IMG/VR virus record: IMGVR_UViG_3300032236_000109 | Span: 1 to 64,000 of that record | Direction: 5' to 3' (one strand) | DNA: 64,000 nt | From: a virus | Translations under genes and position numbers: made by a program | Shown: positions 28,315 through 36,381 of the stretch, piece by piece | Position numbering within the stretch: the stretch's first letter is position 1 | How the letters are laid out: each line of letters begins with the position of its first letter | The notes under the pieces: generated by a model | Told to the model about the DNA's origin: nothing | Database searches by the model: none | What the model saw: the letters and a program-made list of their open reading frames with translations, nothing else

Positions 28315-29283
28315 TTGAGTAACTATTATTTAACCGATGATCAGTTTATTGCCGAGTGGAAGAAGTTTGGAAGCCCTCAAAAGTTTGCAGAACAGCACAA
28401 GATGTCTGTGCGTTCGGTATATAACCGCAGACGGGTTTTAGAAACTAGATTAAAAATAAGTCTGCCGACATTAAATGACAGCAGATACGATCCATTAAAA
28501 AAGTTACAACAAACTCCCGGTCATTCTCGCCGTGGAATTGAGATGGAAAAAGGTCGAGTGGTTGTATTCTCAGATGCCCATTTCTGGCCCGATGAAGTCA
28601 CTACCGCCTACAAAGCTCTTCTCTTAATCATTAAAGAATTTAAACCTAAAGTAATCGTAGCCAACGGCGATATGTTTGACGGCTCTCAAGCAAGCCGCCA
28701 TGCCCGTATCGGATGGGAAAAGACCCCAACAGTCAAAGAAGAATTGCAAGCCTGTCAGGAGATGATGGGCGGGATTGAGAAGGCTGCTGTAGGAGCAGGT
28801 GCAGAACTTATTTGGACACTGGGAAACCATGATGCCCGCTTTGAGACTTTCCTATCAGCCCAGATGGGAACCTATGAGGGAGTAGCAGGGTTTACCCTTA
28901 AAGACCATTTCCCTATGTGGAAGCCATGCTGGTCATATTGGATCAATGAAGACACCTGTATTAAGCACCGTTGGAAAGGTGGATTTGGAGCTGGTCGTGC
29001 CAATGCCCTTAATGCTGGCGTAAACATGGTTACAGGACACACACACAATTTGGCAGTGCAACCCATTACCGATTACAACGGAACCCGCTATGGCATCCAA
29101 ACGGGCTGCCTAGCCGATCCTAATGGGGAACAGTTCATGGCGTATACAGAAGACTCTCCAAAAGACTGGAGATCAGGGTTTACCCTTATGTCTTTTGAGC
29201 GTGGTAGACTAATGCTTCCAGAGTTAATACAGGTATGCGGTGAGGACGAATTTGAGTTCCGAGGCTGCATAAATAAAGTATGA
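28315..29283 (+). CDS. Metallophosphoesterase with N-terminal helix-turn-helix
   Basis: 322 residues from a TTG start, chosen because AGGAG lies six bases upstream and no ATG fits. Residues ~8-45 form an HTH (FGSPQKFAEQHKMSVRSVYN). The calcineurin-like domain shows all motifs: SDAHFW (D87, H89), NGDMFDG, GNHDAR and TGHTH. Predicted two-metal phosphatase or nuclease (SbcD/Mre11 or YfcE-like chemistry); the HTH suggests a DNA substrate. New transcription unit after an 87-base gap. Confidence 0.85.
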   Translation: MSNYYLTDDQFIAEWKKFGSPQKFAEQHKMSVRSVYNRRRVLETRLKISLPTLNDSRYDPLKKLQQTPGHSRRGIEMEKGRVVVFSDAHFWPDEVTTAYKALLLIIKEFKPKVIVANGDMFDGSQASRHARIGWEKTPTVKEELQACQEMMGGIEKAAVGAGAELIWTLGNHDARFETFLSAQMGTYEGVAGFTLKDHFPMWKPCWSYWINEDTCIKHRWKGGFGAGRANALNAGVNMVTGHTHNLAVQPITDYNGTRYGIQTGCLADPNGEQFMAYTEDSPKDWRSGFTLMSFERGRLMLPELIQVCGEDEFEFRGCINKV

Positions 29284-29627
29284 AGCTAAGTCCAGCAATC
29301 CTTAAGAATTTGTACAGTGCAATCTACTGTATGAAGCCCTTTGACCGCTGGGAAATGCCATTACCTGAAGAGATTAACTTTGTTGTTGATCAAGACCCAG
29401 AAGTGATGGGTACTTATTACTATGATGATGGCGGTGACTTTGAACATATCATCACCATTTCATCCAAGAAATGCGGTCATTTATCGACCGTAATCAGGGT
29501 TCTGTGCCATGAATGCGTCCACATGAGCAGACATAAGACGCATCGTTGGACCCACCATGACGCTGAATTCAGGCGGCGAACTAAACGTATTTCTGACGAG
29601 CTGGGGTTTGATCCGCTCGAATTGTGA
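29280..29627 (+). CDS. SprT-like zinc metallopeptidase-type protein
   Basis: 115 residues. Active-site motif CHECVH with H77-E78-x-x-H81, followed by HKTHRWTHHDAEF, where a further His can be the third zinc ligand, as in SprT/Spartan-like domains. N-terminal helix and beta strands precede it. Coupled by ATGA to the metallophosphoesterase; such pairs suggest DNA-end or protein-DNA-crosslink processing, but the substrate is unknown. Ends four bases before the convergent minus-strand operon. Confidence 0.7.
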   Translation: MKLSPAILKNLYSAIYCMKPFDRWEMPLPEEINFVVDQDPEVMGTYYYDDGGDFEHIITISSKKCGHLSTVIRVLCHECVHMSRHKTHRWTHHDAEFRRRTKRISDELGFDPLEL

Positions 29628-29631
29628 TACT

Positions 29632-29922
29632 TCATTTTCGTGCTGCGATCTCTCCCAGTTTCTGGTTGACTCGCTCCAGTAGCTCCTGTTGGGTAACTTT
29701 CCATTTATGCTCAAAACCTTTTGCACCCAGTCCGTGAACGCCACTGTTTCCCCGATGGTGTTCCGGGCAAAGTGGTATGACTGGGGATGAAGACCTTTTG
29801 CCACCAAACCGTCTGATGTGATGCAGTTCTGCTGGGCTACCTTCAAACCCAAGGACGGTGGAACAGAGAATACATCCGAGGCTTGCAATCTGGTTAAGTG
29901 CGTTCTTTTCATCTTTGGTCAT
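29632..29922 (-). CDS. HNH-type nuclease, Ref/DUF968-like
   Basis: 96 residues. C17 and C20 (SLGCILC), AELHHIRR, then IPLCPEHHRGNSGVHGLGAKGFE form the zinc/HNH core seen in the C-terminal nuclease domain of phage P1 Ref and DUF968 proteins. Ref is a RecA-filament-dependent nuclease; the matching part here is the small catalytic domain only. Last gene of the long minus-strand operon, coupled (ATGA) to a winged-helix gene. Confidence 0.75.
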   Translation of the reverse strand: MTKDEKNALNQIASLGCILCSTVLGFEGSPAELHHIRRFGGKRSSSPVIPLCPEHHRGNSGVHGLGAKGFEHKWKVTQQELLERVNQKLGEIAARK

Positions 29923-30173
29923 TTCAAATCAATCATCTTACGAATATGTTCGGCAGCAATATCAATTGGCGTAATTGCTTTGGGTTCTATTTTAATAATG
30001 TAACCATCAGCCACATGCCAGCCATGGTTAGTATCTCGGATTAACATTCCATGATCCATCAGCGCTCGTGTATGGGCGCCAATAGAAGCCCTTCCTAACC
30101 CTACATTGATGTCAATTGACTTGACCCCCGGATTCTGGGCTATGAACTGCAATATCAGCGTTTTCTTGTCCAT
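29919..30173 (-). CDS. Winged-helix DNA-binding protein (84 aa)
   Basis: Residues ~1-60 read as a compact winged HTH: KKTLILQFIAQNPGVKSIDI, then a recognition-like helix RASIGAHTRALMDHGMLIRD and a wing with GWHVADGYI. Short helical C-terminus. Likely a small transcriptional regulator or DNA-binding accessory of the adjacent nuclease. Its start lies inside an upstream small gene (30112-30270) in a different frame. Confidence 0.65.
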   Translation of the reverse strand: MDKKTLILQFIAQNPGVKSIDINVGLGRASIGAHTRALMDHGMLIRDTNHGWHVADGYIIKIEPKAITPIDIAAEHIRKMIDLK

Positions 30174-30270
30174 TGTAGAAATAATAGCTCCCGTCTTCCA
30201 ATATCTTATATTGCGGCGTAGACATTCCAGCCGCTTTAAGAGCTAGTATAACCTCTTCTATTTCATCCAT
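30112..30270 (-). CDS. Small acidic hypothetical protein (52 aa)
   Basis: Reads from an ATG at 30270 with an AAAGGA seven bases upstream to a TGA at 30112. The product starts MDEIEEVILALKAAGMS and is tyrosine-rich in the middle. It overlaps the upstream small membrane gene's stop and the downstream winged-helix start, the packing style of this operon. No family recognised. The 62-base overlap with the next gene lowers confidence. Confidence 0.45.
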   Translation of the reverse strand: MDEIEEVILALKAAGMSTPQYKILEDGSYYFYNGQENADIAVHSPESGGQVN

Positions 30271-30431
30271 GGTTGATTCCTTTTAGCTTGGGCGCAAGCT
30301 CGTTGTACGTCTGCTGGATCCTTGGTTGTAACCTCAGAGCAAGCATACACAGTGGGGTACTCTATCTGCGTGTTAAGAACCCATGCAAATAGAGCTATTA
30401 AAAATACTGTACAAGCCAAGATCCCATTCAT
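30258..30431 (-). CDS. Small membrane-anchored conserved phage protein (57 aa)
   Basis: The start overlaps the upstream stop (TAATG). One N-terminal transmembrane helix (GILACTVFLIALFAWVL) is followed by YPTVYACSEVTTKDPADVQR and a second Cys. The YP..V.ACSEV..DP.DVQ..C pattern is a recurring small phage protein I recall from freshwater phage genomes. Two periplasmic cysteines may form a disulfide. Function unknown. Confidence 0.62.
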   Translation of the reverse strand: MNGILACTVFLIALFAWVLNTQIEYPTVYACSEVTTKDPADVQRACAQAKRNQPWMK

Positions 30432-30652
30432 TATTCGGCGCTCCGGCGTTTACGCTTAGGAACAATATCAACAATCCCGCCAGTAGAAGATCCGCTCTCC
30501 AGTTCTTTAATCAAAGCATCGGCGCATTCAACTGACACTTGCGCTAGATACTCTTCAGTAAATTCTTTATGACTTTGGTATCCCTGCAGCAATCCATTCA
30601 TGGCAAAGCAGCTTGCCAAGAATCTCATGTGTTCTTTGTCTTTATTTTCCAT
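30431..30652 (-). CDS. Hypothetical helical protein (73 aa)
   Basis: The ATG at 30652 is preferred because a GGAG lies four bases upstream, just before the preceding stop; an upstream in-frame ATG would extend the overlap. The product is helical and acidic (EFTEEYLAQVSVECADALIK), ending with a basic KRKRRSAE tail. No family recognised. Confidence 0.55.
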   Translation of the reverse strand: MENKDKEHMRFLASCFAMNGLLQGYQSHKEFTEEYLAQVSVECADALIKELESGSSTGGIVDIVPKRKRRSAE

Positions 30653-30929
30653 GTTGCTCCAGCATATCAATGCGTTCTACCAGTATATCGCTAAGCCTAT
30701 CATTACCAATCAATAGGATGGACGCTTCTTTGGTTTCTCTGACTACATTAGATGCGTCTCTTAAACCTTTGTTGTAACCGCTAGTAAACTCATCGCCACC
30801 GTTAAAAGCCGTAATGAGAGCATCCCTAATAAAAGCAGATGCCCTACGGCTTTGAGATAACTTCTTAAGCTTATTGATTAAGCTCTGTGGCAGATAAATG
30901 CTATACGGCTTTAGCAATTCATCAGGCAT
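30642..30929 (-). CDS. Ribbon-helix-helix-like DNA-binding protein (95 aa)
   Basis: Start at 30929 overlaps the upstream stop and has AAGGAA upstream. Residues ~8-42 (KPYSIYLPQSLINKLKKLSQ, then RASAFIRDALITAF) look like a CopG/Arc ribbon-helix-helix with the beta strand before two helices. The C-terminal ~45 residues are coiled-coil-like (RLSDILVERIDMLEQ). A small repressor of the operon or of host genes is plausible. Confidence 0.6.
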   Translation of the reverse strand: MPDELLKPYSIYLPQSLINKLKKLSQSRRASAFIRDALITAFNGGDEFTSGYNKGLRDASNVVRETKEASILLIGNDRLSDILVERIDMLEQHGK

Positions 30930-31338
30930 TTTTCCATTCCTTATATTGTGCATATATTTCTTTAAACGCATTTTGAGCATTTGGATTGGTTTTGATATCT
31001 GACCTAGAACTAATTTCTAAATAAGACTGCATCCACTCAATACAAGCAGGTTCATTGCGTTCAAACAACTGACCATCTTCATACAGGAAGTTCCAAAACT
31101 CTTTATCCCTGCACAACATACCAGCCAACTTGACTAGCTGGGCGCCCGCATATTCTTCACGATTAAGCGGCGTTTCAGAATCAGCTAAACGAACCATGAC
31201 TACCATGTACCTAGCACCTACAAAGTCCCTTAGAATTTCTTCTGGAATCTCATCGGGATGGATTGCAAGCGTTAGGACATGACCGTCTTTAGTCTGCTTG
31301 AGAGCTACCTTCTTGGCTTCAAACTGACTGGTTTCCAT
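30922..31338 (-). CDS. Conserved hypothetical phage protein (138 aa)
   Basis: Contains DGHVLTLAIHPDEIPEEILR and GARYMVVMVRL, a segment I recall as common in the recombination block of aquatic phages. Mixed alpha/beta, with two cysteines that do not form a motif. It sits between the RHH-like gene and an AT-hook-type gene. Function unknown; a partner of the ERF/SSB system is possible by location only. Confidence 0.6.
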   Translation of the reverse strand: METSQFEAKKVALKQTKDGHVLTLAIHPDEIPEEILRDFVGARYMVVMVRLADSETPLNREEYAGAQLVKLAGMLCRDKEFWNFLYEDGQLFERNEPACIEWMQSYLEISSRSDIKTNPNAQNAFKEIYAQYKEWKNA

Positions 31339-31610
31339 TAGTATTTCCCAGTAACGACAAGCTTAACTCGTTGCCAAAAACCAAGGGTAGATATTGGTGT
31401 TGCTACCGTTTGAAACTCTTCAACCAGCTTCTCATACTGTTGAGTTTCTTTAATCTGGTTAGCCAATGCTTCCTGTAAACGCTTAGCTAAAGTTTCCCAA
31501 TCCACTTCTTTTGCAATTGGGAATGCAGGTAGCTTAGCTTTGTTCTTGGAACCAACTGGACGACCACGTTTCTTGGCTGCTACTGCTGGTTTCTTTTTAG
31601 TTACGCCCAT
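31338..31610 (-). CDS. AT-hook-containing basic protein (90 aa)
   Basis: The N-terminal 30 residues are very basic and contain KKRGRPVGSKNK, an AT-hook-type RGRP motif that binds the minor groove of A/T DNA. A helical middle (WETLAKRLQEALANQIKET) follows. Overlaps the preceding SSB-like gene by 10 bases. Likely a DNA-binding accessory in recombination or replication. Confidence 0.62.
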   Translation of the reverse strand: MGVTKKKPAVAAKKRGRPVGSKNKAKLPAFPIAKEVDWETLAKRLQEALANQIKETQQYEKLVEEFQTVATPISTLGFWQRVKLVVTGKY

Positions 31611-31861
31611 GGATCTTTCTCCTCTTGCTTAGGTGCTGCATCTTTCTTAACAAAGGTATCTACAGCGATAGACAAAAAGTTATTGCCCGCTTTGGATTGA
31701 CGTTTCCAGCCAGACAACTTAACTTCTACCAAACCATCACTCTTGGACATCAAGTCACGCAAATACGCCGGATCAATCTTGATGCTGCCAAAGAAATCAG
31801 GTGATTTGTCAGACTTACGAACTGTTGATGGTACTAATGAACCGCTATTTGGATACTCCAT
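31601..31861 (-). CDS. Single-strand-DNA-binding-like protein (86 aa)
   Basis: PDFFGSIKIDPAYLRDLMSK, then VEVKLSGWKRQSKAGNNFLS suggest a small OB-fold-type barrel with the SGWKR/NFLS strands found in short phage ssDNA-binding proteins. The acidic C-terminal tail ends DPWA, echoing the SSB interaction tip (DIPF-type). Directly downstream of the ERF gene, the usual position for its ssDNA-binding partner. Identification is by pattern and neighbourhood. Confidence 0.55.
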   Translation of the reverse strand: MEYPNSGSLVPSTVRKSDKSPDFFGSIKIDPAYLRDLMSKSDGLVEVKLSGWKRQSKAGNNFLSIAVDTFVKKDAAPKQEEKDPWA

Positions 31862-32569
31862 TTACTTCTCCTTTTTGAAAGTACTTCTTGCTTCTGAAAA
31901 TTTGGACATCAAGTCCTCGTAAAACTCTTTATCTAGCTCTTTTGCCCGATCAAACAATGGACGATTGACTGTAAAGATGTTCAATACATCCTGCTCTTTT
32001 GAGGCAAGCTGCAGTAAAGCTAGGCATCCAGCTTTAAAACCTTCTAACCATTGCTCTGCGGTTCCCTTGTCGCTAATAGGCTTTAATGACCATTCACCCG
32101 GTAATTCTCTTTTTTCTACCTTAACGGTAGCAACCACTGGTTTAGCAGTAGCCACGGCTGCGACTACTGCTTCAGGCTTTTTTGCTGGCTCATCCTTACC
32201 AGTCACTGCCTCTAATGCGTCATGCTCAACGATTTCAAAGGCATTAACCCAGAGATAACGGCGCAGATAGGTTTGTACCGCACCTAAGTTCTGGACGTCA
32301 TGGCAGCCCTTTAAAGCGGCGCTAGCCATAGGTGATGTAAACATAATGGAAGTACCATCTTCTGTGTCTATGATCTGCAAGAATGCCATCTCGTGGTTAA
32401 ACGATACGACACCGCATAAGCCCATCTGTGCGCAGATACCTTGAATAGCTGGTAAGAAATCACCTAGCTCAAAGTACTTATACCCAGCAAACTTATTGTG
32501 ACCAGACTTCCTTAGTTCCGTATTCTGCAGCTTGATACGGGCATCTTGTAACTTCTTATATACGCTCAT
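31862..32569 (-). CDS. erf: ERF-family single-strand annealing protein
   Basis: 235 residues. The N-terminal ~135 residues carry the ERF core: RKSGHNKFAGYKYFELGDFL, AIQGICAQMGLCGVV, then QNLGAVQTYLRRYLWVNAF, with the conserved SYaRRY-like element. An Ala/Lys-rich linker and a helical C-terminal region follow. ERF proteins anneal complementary single strands (P22 Erf, Red-beta analogues). Neighbours: an SSB-like protein downstream and a Cas4/RecB-like nuclease upstream. Supports recombination-based replication. Confidence 0.88.
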   Translation of the reverse strand: MSVYKKLQDARIKLQNTELRKSGHNKFAGYKYFELGDFLPAIQGICAQMGLCGVVSFNHEMAFLQIIDTEDGTSIMFTSPMASAALKGCHDVQNLGAVQTYLRRYLWVNAFEIVEHDALEAVTGKDEPAKKPEAVVAAVATAKPVVATVKVEKRELPGEWSLKPISDKGTAEQWLEGFKAGCLALLQLASKEQDVLNIFTVNRPLFDRAKELDKEFYEDLMSKFSEARSTFKKEK

Positions 32570-32757
32570 ACTTTACCCTTTAAATATGCATCTGCCATCA
32601 TTTCAGCTTTTGCGTAAATATCGTTTAACTCTTCTTGCAATACTTCTGGATTTCCCTCTTCTCTTTGGTACCATCTTAATAAATCTGCCAAATCTTCATG
32701 CAAACTTGGCGTCAATGCCAACATAAACTCATAAATCATTTCATCTCTAGTTTTCAT
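32566..32757 (-). CDS. Small acidic hypothetical protein (63 aa)
   Basis: Helical and acidic (MLALTPSLHEDLADLLRWYQ, then ELNDIYAKAEMMADAYL). Coupled by ATGA to the ERF gene and by one base to the DUF3310 gene upstream. No cysteine and no membrane segment. May be an annealing-protein cofactor or antihost factor; nothing in the sequence decides. Confidence 0.55.
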   Translation of the reverse strand: MKTRDEMIYEFMLALTPSLHEDLADLLRWYQREEGNPEVLQEELNDIYAKAEMMADAYLKGKV

Positions 32758-32758
32758 T

Positions 32759-32974
32759 TCACTTCTCCTCTTTAGTTGCTACTTCAATTAACTTTTCTGT
32801 GTAGTGGGCGACTTTTCTGAGGTCGTCAACTCCACCCTTGTCTCGCCATCTGGATATGTATTTGACAATATTACCTTCAAGGTATCCGAGGTTATTGGCA
32901 ACAATGTAATCCCATGGCTGTATAGCATGTCTAGCATAGTGTTTTCCTCCTACTTGATGATCATTGGCGCTCAT
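32759..32974 (-). CDS. DUF3310 (SaV-like) protein
   Basis: 71 residues: DHQVGGKHYARHAIQPWDYI, then LGYLEGNIVKYISRWRDKGG and LRKVAHYTEKLIE. This is the diagnostic DUF3310 pattern (HY..YEIQP.D.I, GN.IKYL.R...K.G). The family is sometimes labelled a nucleotide-kinase-like phage protein, but its activity is not settled. In the middle of the recombination block. Confidence 0.88.
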   Translation of the reverse strand: MSANDHQVGGKHYARHAIQPWDYIVANNLGYLEGNIVKYISRWRDKGGVDDLRKVAHYTEKLIEVATKEEK

Positions 32975-32975
32975 A

Positions 32976-33191
32976 TTAATTCCTTATGTACATCAAAACC
33001 ATAACTGTTACTACAAATGCTACGGCTATTTTGTAGGCAATATTGATCCAATGCTCCAAGCGTAGTCTGTCTGGATTGCCAATCATCCATTTCTGGATTT
33101 CTAGCATGTCTCGGTCTTGCTCGACATACTTTGGCGGCTGATAGTAAATTCCCATCTTGATCTTGCCGTTGTCATACGGGGGTGTTCTCAT
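32976..33191 (-). CDS. Small C-terminal-anchored membrane protein (71 aa)
   Basis: The start at 33191 has GAGGAG eight bases upstream. A soluble ~45-residue N-terminal part (YYQPPKYVEQDRDMLEIQKW) precedes one transmembrane helix at the C-terminus (AYKIAVAFVVTVMVLMYI). It overlaps the nuclease gene by 20 bases. Possibly an early inner-membrane antihost or exclusion protein; unproven. Confidence 0.55.
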   Translation of the reverse strand: MRTPPYDNGKIKMGIYYQPPKYVEQDRDMLEIQKWMIGNPDRLRLEHWINIAYKIAVAFVVTVMVLMYIRN

Positions 33192-34065
33192 TGCCCTGCT
33201 CCTCTAAGTAAAGTTTATATTGATCACAAAACTGATTAACTGGGCAATAGTTCTCACAACGGGTTCTCTCGCCCTTACGGGTCTCTATATAGAATCCTTT
33301 GCCCAACTTCTCTACTGCTTCTTCTGCTTCTTGCATCGTTGCATGTAACGACTTTGCTCTTACTGCTCCGTCTTTCTTAACTGCGTAGACCGGATCTTTT
33401 TCCCACATTTCGGAAGCCGTACAGGACGGTAAGACTCCTCCAGTTTCTTCTGAGAAACGGGCTTCGGAGTGTGCCAGAATGCGTTGACGGATGTATGCTT
33501 CACGTTTATCCATACTCCATACAGGAATGTCAATTGTGACCACGCCCGACTTTGGATAGTTGGCACGATACTTTGACTCTTTTGCACTAAAGTCTCGTAA
33601 GAACGCAATGATCTTAAGTGTTGTAACTGGAGTCTTTTTAATCTCTTCAACCAACCATGCGTATACATTTAGCTGCTCCTCCCATTCTGGTTTAGGATTT
33701 TGGACAGACCATACTCCTACGTTCTTGTAATCGTTAATCTCAATGCCCGCATCGCTGACAATCTGCAGATCAATAGCGCCAGAAATAGTCCAGCCATCAA
33801 ACTCTGCATAAAGACGCTCTTCAACAATATGGTTCTCGTCTGCACCTTTCTCAAGGATGTTATGCAGCGCAGTACCAGCCATTGAATACAACATATCGGA
33901 TACATCAATCTCAATCTGGTCATCGTACTTCTTACGCAGAATAGATATCTTCGGGCTATTCATCATCTCCGTTACGGATAGATTAGCGTTGCCCTTTGAA
34001 TACTGTGGTCTATTTACAACATTGACCAGCGTCTGCGGTAAATTGTACTTATTGGTTATGATCAT
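33172..34065 (-). CDS. PD-(D/E)XK nuclease, Cas4/RecB-like, with Cys cluster
   Basis: 297 residues. The core SGAIDLQIV (D99) and EINDYKN (D112-x-K114) with QLNVYAWL gives the PD-(D/E)XK active site of RecB/Cas4-type exonucleases. The C-terminus has CENYCPVNQFCDQY plus an upstream Cys (LPSCTASE), a four-cysteine set compatible with a 4Fe-4S cluster as in Cas4/AddB. Expected to produce single strands for the ERF annealing protein nearby. Start overlaps the following gene's reading by 17 bases. Confidence 0.83.
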   Translation of the reverse strand: MIITNKYNLPQTLVNVVNRPQYSKGNANLSVTEMMNSPKISILRKKYDDQIEIDVSDMLYSMAGTALHNILEKGADENHIVEERLYAEFDGWTISGAIDLQIVSDAGIEINDYKNVGVWSVQNPKPEWEEQLNVYAWLVEEIKKTPVTTLKIIAFLRDFSAKESKYRANYPKSGVVTIDIPVWSMDKREAYIRQRILAHSEARFSEETGGVLPSCTASEMWEKDPVYAVKKDGAVRAKSLHATMQEAEEAVEKLGKGFYIETRKGERTRCENYCPVNQFCDQYKLYLEEQGNENTPV

Positions 34066-34219
34066 TTTGTTTCCTCAACCACCATTTCAAATCAACCAAA
34101 TCAGCAATCATTTGATCTACTGCATGGGTTGCTTCCTCAAACTTCTTCTTTAGCAATAGGTCGTCTAATTTTTTCTTACCTGTTTGCAATGCGATTGTAG
34201 TCTCTACATAGTCAATCAT
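34049..34219 (-). CDS. Small helical hypothetical protein (56 aa)
   Basis: The ATG at 34219 is chosen because AGAGGAAAAG sits directly upstream, in preference to an earlier in-frame ATG without one. Helical, Lys-rich (TIALQTGKKKLDDLLLKKKF), then a Trp pair (LKWWLRKQ). Overlaps the nuclease start. No family recognised. Confidence 0.5.
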   Translation of the reverse strand: MIDYVETTIALQTGKKKLDDLLLKKKFEEATHAVDQMIADLVDLKWWLRKQNDHNQ

Positions 34220-34233
34220 CTTTTCCTCTTTTA

Positions 34234-34380
34234 TTATTTTGTTGCCAACATCCACAGTCCAACATTAGCACCTGCATAGCAGATGTAACATATGAACATG
34301 GCAAGATTTCCCTTGGTCATTTGCTCTATGGCAATGTATGCATAAATCAAGCCAGTTACGATAATTAGATTAGCGCTCAT
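34234..34380 (-). CDS. Small two-helix membrane protein (48 aa)
   Basis: The start overlaps the upstream stop (ATGA). Two hydrophobic helices, LIIVTGLIYAYIAI and LAMFICYICYAGANVGLWML, are separated by a short polar EQMTKGN turn. One of several tiny membrane genes in this operon. Function unknown. Confidence 0.5.
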   Translation of the reverse strand: MSANLIIVTGLIYAYIAIEQMTKGNLAMFICYICYAGANVGLWMLATK

Positions 34381-34919
34381 CTAAAGCCTGATATCCTCGG
34401 CGAGAAAACGAATGTCGCTTGATAGCGTCTTTGAGGCGGTACGTTAGGATCCACCAAAGCACGGATATTCCAACCAAGATTAACCATAAAGCACCGACTA
34501 AAGCCAATAGGGGTAATAAACACAAATTGAAATAGTCCACTAGACTTAACGAGTAGATGCCCCGCTTTCGCATTATCATTGTCTTTAATCTCCCGATCAC
34601 CACTCCAAGTTACTGGAGCTAAACCATCAATGTACTGTATTCCATAGCTATAGGCTGGATTACGCCACAGCCATAGCACTTGAGACCAGTAGCTATGCGG
34701 ATGGATAGACTGAAACGTAAAGTCTCCCCAAAGGTTGTTATCGGGCGTCTGGAACCAGTTTAACCATGTAGGCAACCAAGGACCCGGACCATAGCCGCTA
34801 TTGTTGTTAATTGGTCCATCCTTGATGCTGGCAAACTTCGGTAGGATTGGCGCTAATACCATCGCTAAAGCAGTCACCACTAATGATACTAAAACCATAA
34901 ATGCATATCTAAAATACAT
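34377..34919 (-). CDS. Conserved membrane-anchored phage protein, DUF7338-like
   Basis: 180 residues from an ATG with AAGGAG upstream; a longer frame would run back into the preceding glycosyltransferase gene. N-terminal membrane helices (YFRYAFMVLVSLVVTALAMVL) are followed by GPWLPTWLNWFQTPDNNLWG and VLWLWRNPAYSYG, a Trp-rich pattern I recall from uncharacterised phage proteins annotated DUF7338. No catalytic motif. Adjacent to the glycosyltransferases, so an envelope or glycan link is possible. Confidence 0.65.
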   Translation of the reverse strand: MYFRYAFMVLVSLVVTALAMVLAPILPKFASIKDGPINNNSGYGPGPWLPTWLNWFQTPDNNLWGDFTFQSIHPHSYWSQVLWLWRNPAYSYGIQYIDGLAPVTWSGDREIKDNDNAKAGHLLVKSSGLFQFVFITPIGFSRCFMVNLGWNIRALVDPNVPPQRRYQATFVFSPRISGFR

Positions 34920-34921
34920 AA

Positions 34922-35701
34922 TTAACTCCTTGGAAGTGCGCCAGTGAAACCGTAAGTTCCGGTATGAGTAAAGTGCGCCCATGGTGCTGCATAGACTTTA
35001 AAGCCCGCTTCTCTAGCAATCTTGCAGAAGTGATAGTCTTCTGACAATAAACGGTTAGACTCTTCGTCAATGCTGGTAGCAAAGAATTCTTTAATGACTT
35101 TTACTTCACGAACGGTATCTACGGCGTGATACATATCATTGGTGTAACTAGGTACTTTGTCTGCCAAAGCTTCAAAGACTTTACGTTTGATCAGCATAAA
35201 CCCTGTACCGCCGTTAGCAATCTCCAATGGCTCGTTGATGCTGCCAGATGTTGTAGTTTGACCATGTGGTAAATTTACAACAAAAGCTCCAGTGTGGGTT
35301 TGCAGCTCTTGCGGTGGAACGCCACGTTTAACAGCCTCAGTAACTTCTACCCAGTTGATCTCTTTCTTTGGATATAAGCCGCAGATAATATCTTTGTCTG
35401 CTTGAACCATGCGTGGAATGTCTTGTGGATTAAAACCAATGTCGGCGTCAATAAACATTAGGTGAGTAGCATCAGACTTAAGGAAGTCATATGCCATACT
35501 GTTTCTAGCACGGGTAATCAATGACTCATTCATCATAAAGCTATAGTACATCTGGATCCCGTTTTGCCCCATAACTCCTACAGTTTGCATAATTGCTGAG
35601 CAATACAAACCAGTACACATACCGCCGTACATTGGTGTAGCTACAAATAATGCAGCCTTTGGCGCCTGTTTGACTACCAATTTATCTTTTTTAAAACTCA
35701 T
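34922..35701 (-). CDS. GT-A fold glycosyltransferase-like protein
   Basis: 259 residues. The N-terminal nucleotide-sugar fold (KAALFVATPMYGGMCTGLYC) is followed by SLITRARNSMAYDFLKS and HLMFIDADIGF, whose D-A-D is the metal-binding DxD. Further on, GGTGFMLIKRKVFE and SEDYHFCKIAREAGFKVYA complete a glycosyltransferase pattern. The sugar and acceptor are unknown. Together with the next four genes it forms a glycan or small-molecule cassette. Confidence 0.8.
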   Translation of the reverse strand: MSFKKDKLVVKQAPKAALFVATPMYGGMCTGLYCSAIMQTVGVMGQNGIQMYYSFMMNESLITRARNSMAYDFLKSDATHLMFIDADIGFNPQDIPRMVQADKDIICGLYPKKEINWVEVTEAVKRGVPPQELQTHTGAFVVNLPHGQTTTSGSINEPLEIANGGTGFMLIKRKVFEALADKVPSYTNDMYHAVDTVREVKVIKEFFATSIDEESNRLLSEDYHFCKIAREAGFKVYAAPWAHFTHTGTYGFTGALPRS

Positions 35702-36381
35702 TTATTTCTCCAAGGTAAGGGTTGATTATATGCTTTCTTCATTTGTTCATTGCCTTCTCTAAACATTTCAAATAATCGTTCGGGCGCTCGGTAATTAACT
35801 GTAGCCTCGCCTGTGCATCCAAAGGAAGGCAGATGTTTGGCGGCAGCTTTATAGAACTGGCGGTCTGCACCCCATTGCCCGTAGAAAGCATGAGCAATAT
35901 TGACCAGATACTCACGCTTAAAGCAATAACAGTTAGTATCGACAAAATTGAGTAGATGATCGTAAAACGCCGGGTAGCGACCGAGTGACTCGCAATCATC
36001 GTCACAAACATATTGTCCTCGTTCATCACAGATTCTCCTCAAGCTGTATGACCACATCAGGTCTTTTGATTTAATTTTATTAATCATGGTTTCCACATGA
36101 TTTGGTTCGTACCAATTATCCTCATCTAAAAATAAAATGTAATCAGCGTTTACCATTAGTGGCATAGCGGCATAGACTCGGTGTCCATACCAGTTATTAG
36201 CGCCTACATTCTCAGGTAAAACAATACGGTGTACGGAAGAGAAAAAGTGAGGGTTATTTGTTGCATCTTTACCATCAGCCACAAGTAAATGCTCCACCGG
36301 AATAGTCTGATTAGCTACGCTTTCTACTGCATCTTTAAGTGTATCTTTCCCAGTAGTTGGGGTAATGACCATTATTCGCAT
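35698..36381 (-). CDS. Family 2-like glycosyltransferase
   Basis: 227 residues: RIMVITPTTGKDTLKDAVES is the GT2 start, YILFLDEDNWYEPNHVE carries the DxD, and a later part (DTNCYCFKREYLV, QWGADRQFYKAA) fits the acceptor side. No membrane segment. Coupled by ATGA to the GT-A gene and overlapping the nuclease-like gene upstream. Acts on cytoplasmic nucleotide-sugar donors; target could be virion protein, DNA or host surface glycan (inference). Confidence 0.82.
   Translation of the reverse strand: MRIMVITPTTGKDTLKDAVESVANQTIPVEHLLVADGKDATNNPHFFSSVHRIVLPENVGANNWYGHRVYAAMPLMVNADYILFLDEDNWYEPNHVETMINKIKSKDLMWSYSLRRICDERGQYVCDDDCESLGRYPAFYDHLLNFVDTNCYCFKREYLVNIAHAFYGQWGADRQFYKAAAKHLPSFGCTGEATVNYRAPERLFEMFREGNEQMKKAYNQPLPWRNK

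Noticed and set aside
28885-29190. Two GGGTTTACCC palindromes inside the metallophosphoesterase gene as operators
   Set aside because: Both encode the GFTL peptide in frame within a conserved gene, so coding constraint explains them.
29481-29912. 143-residue minus-strand frame overlapping the Ref-like gene and the SprT-like gene
   Set aside because: Overlaps two genes with clear motifs; no own signature and no plausible start signal.
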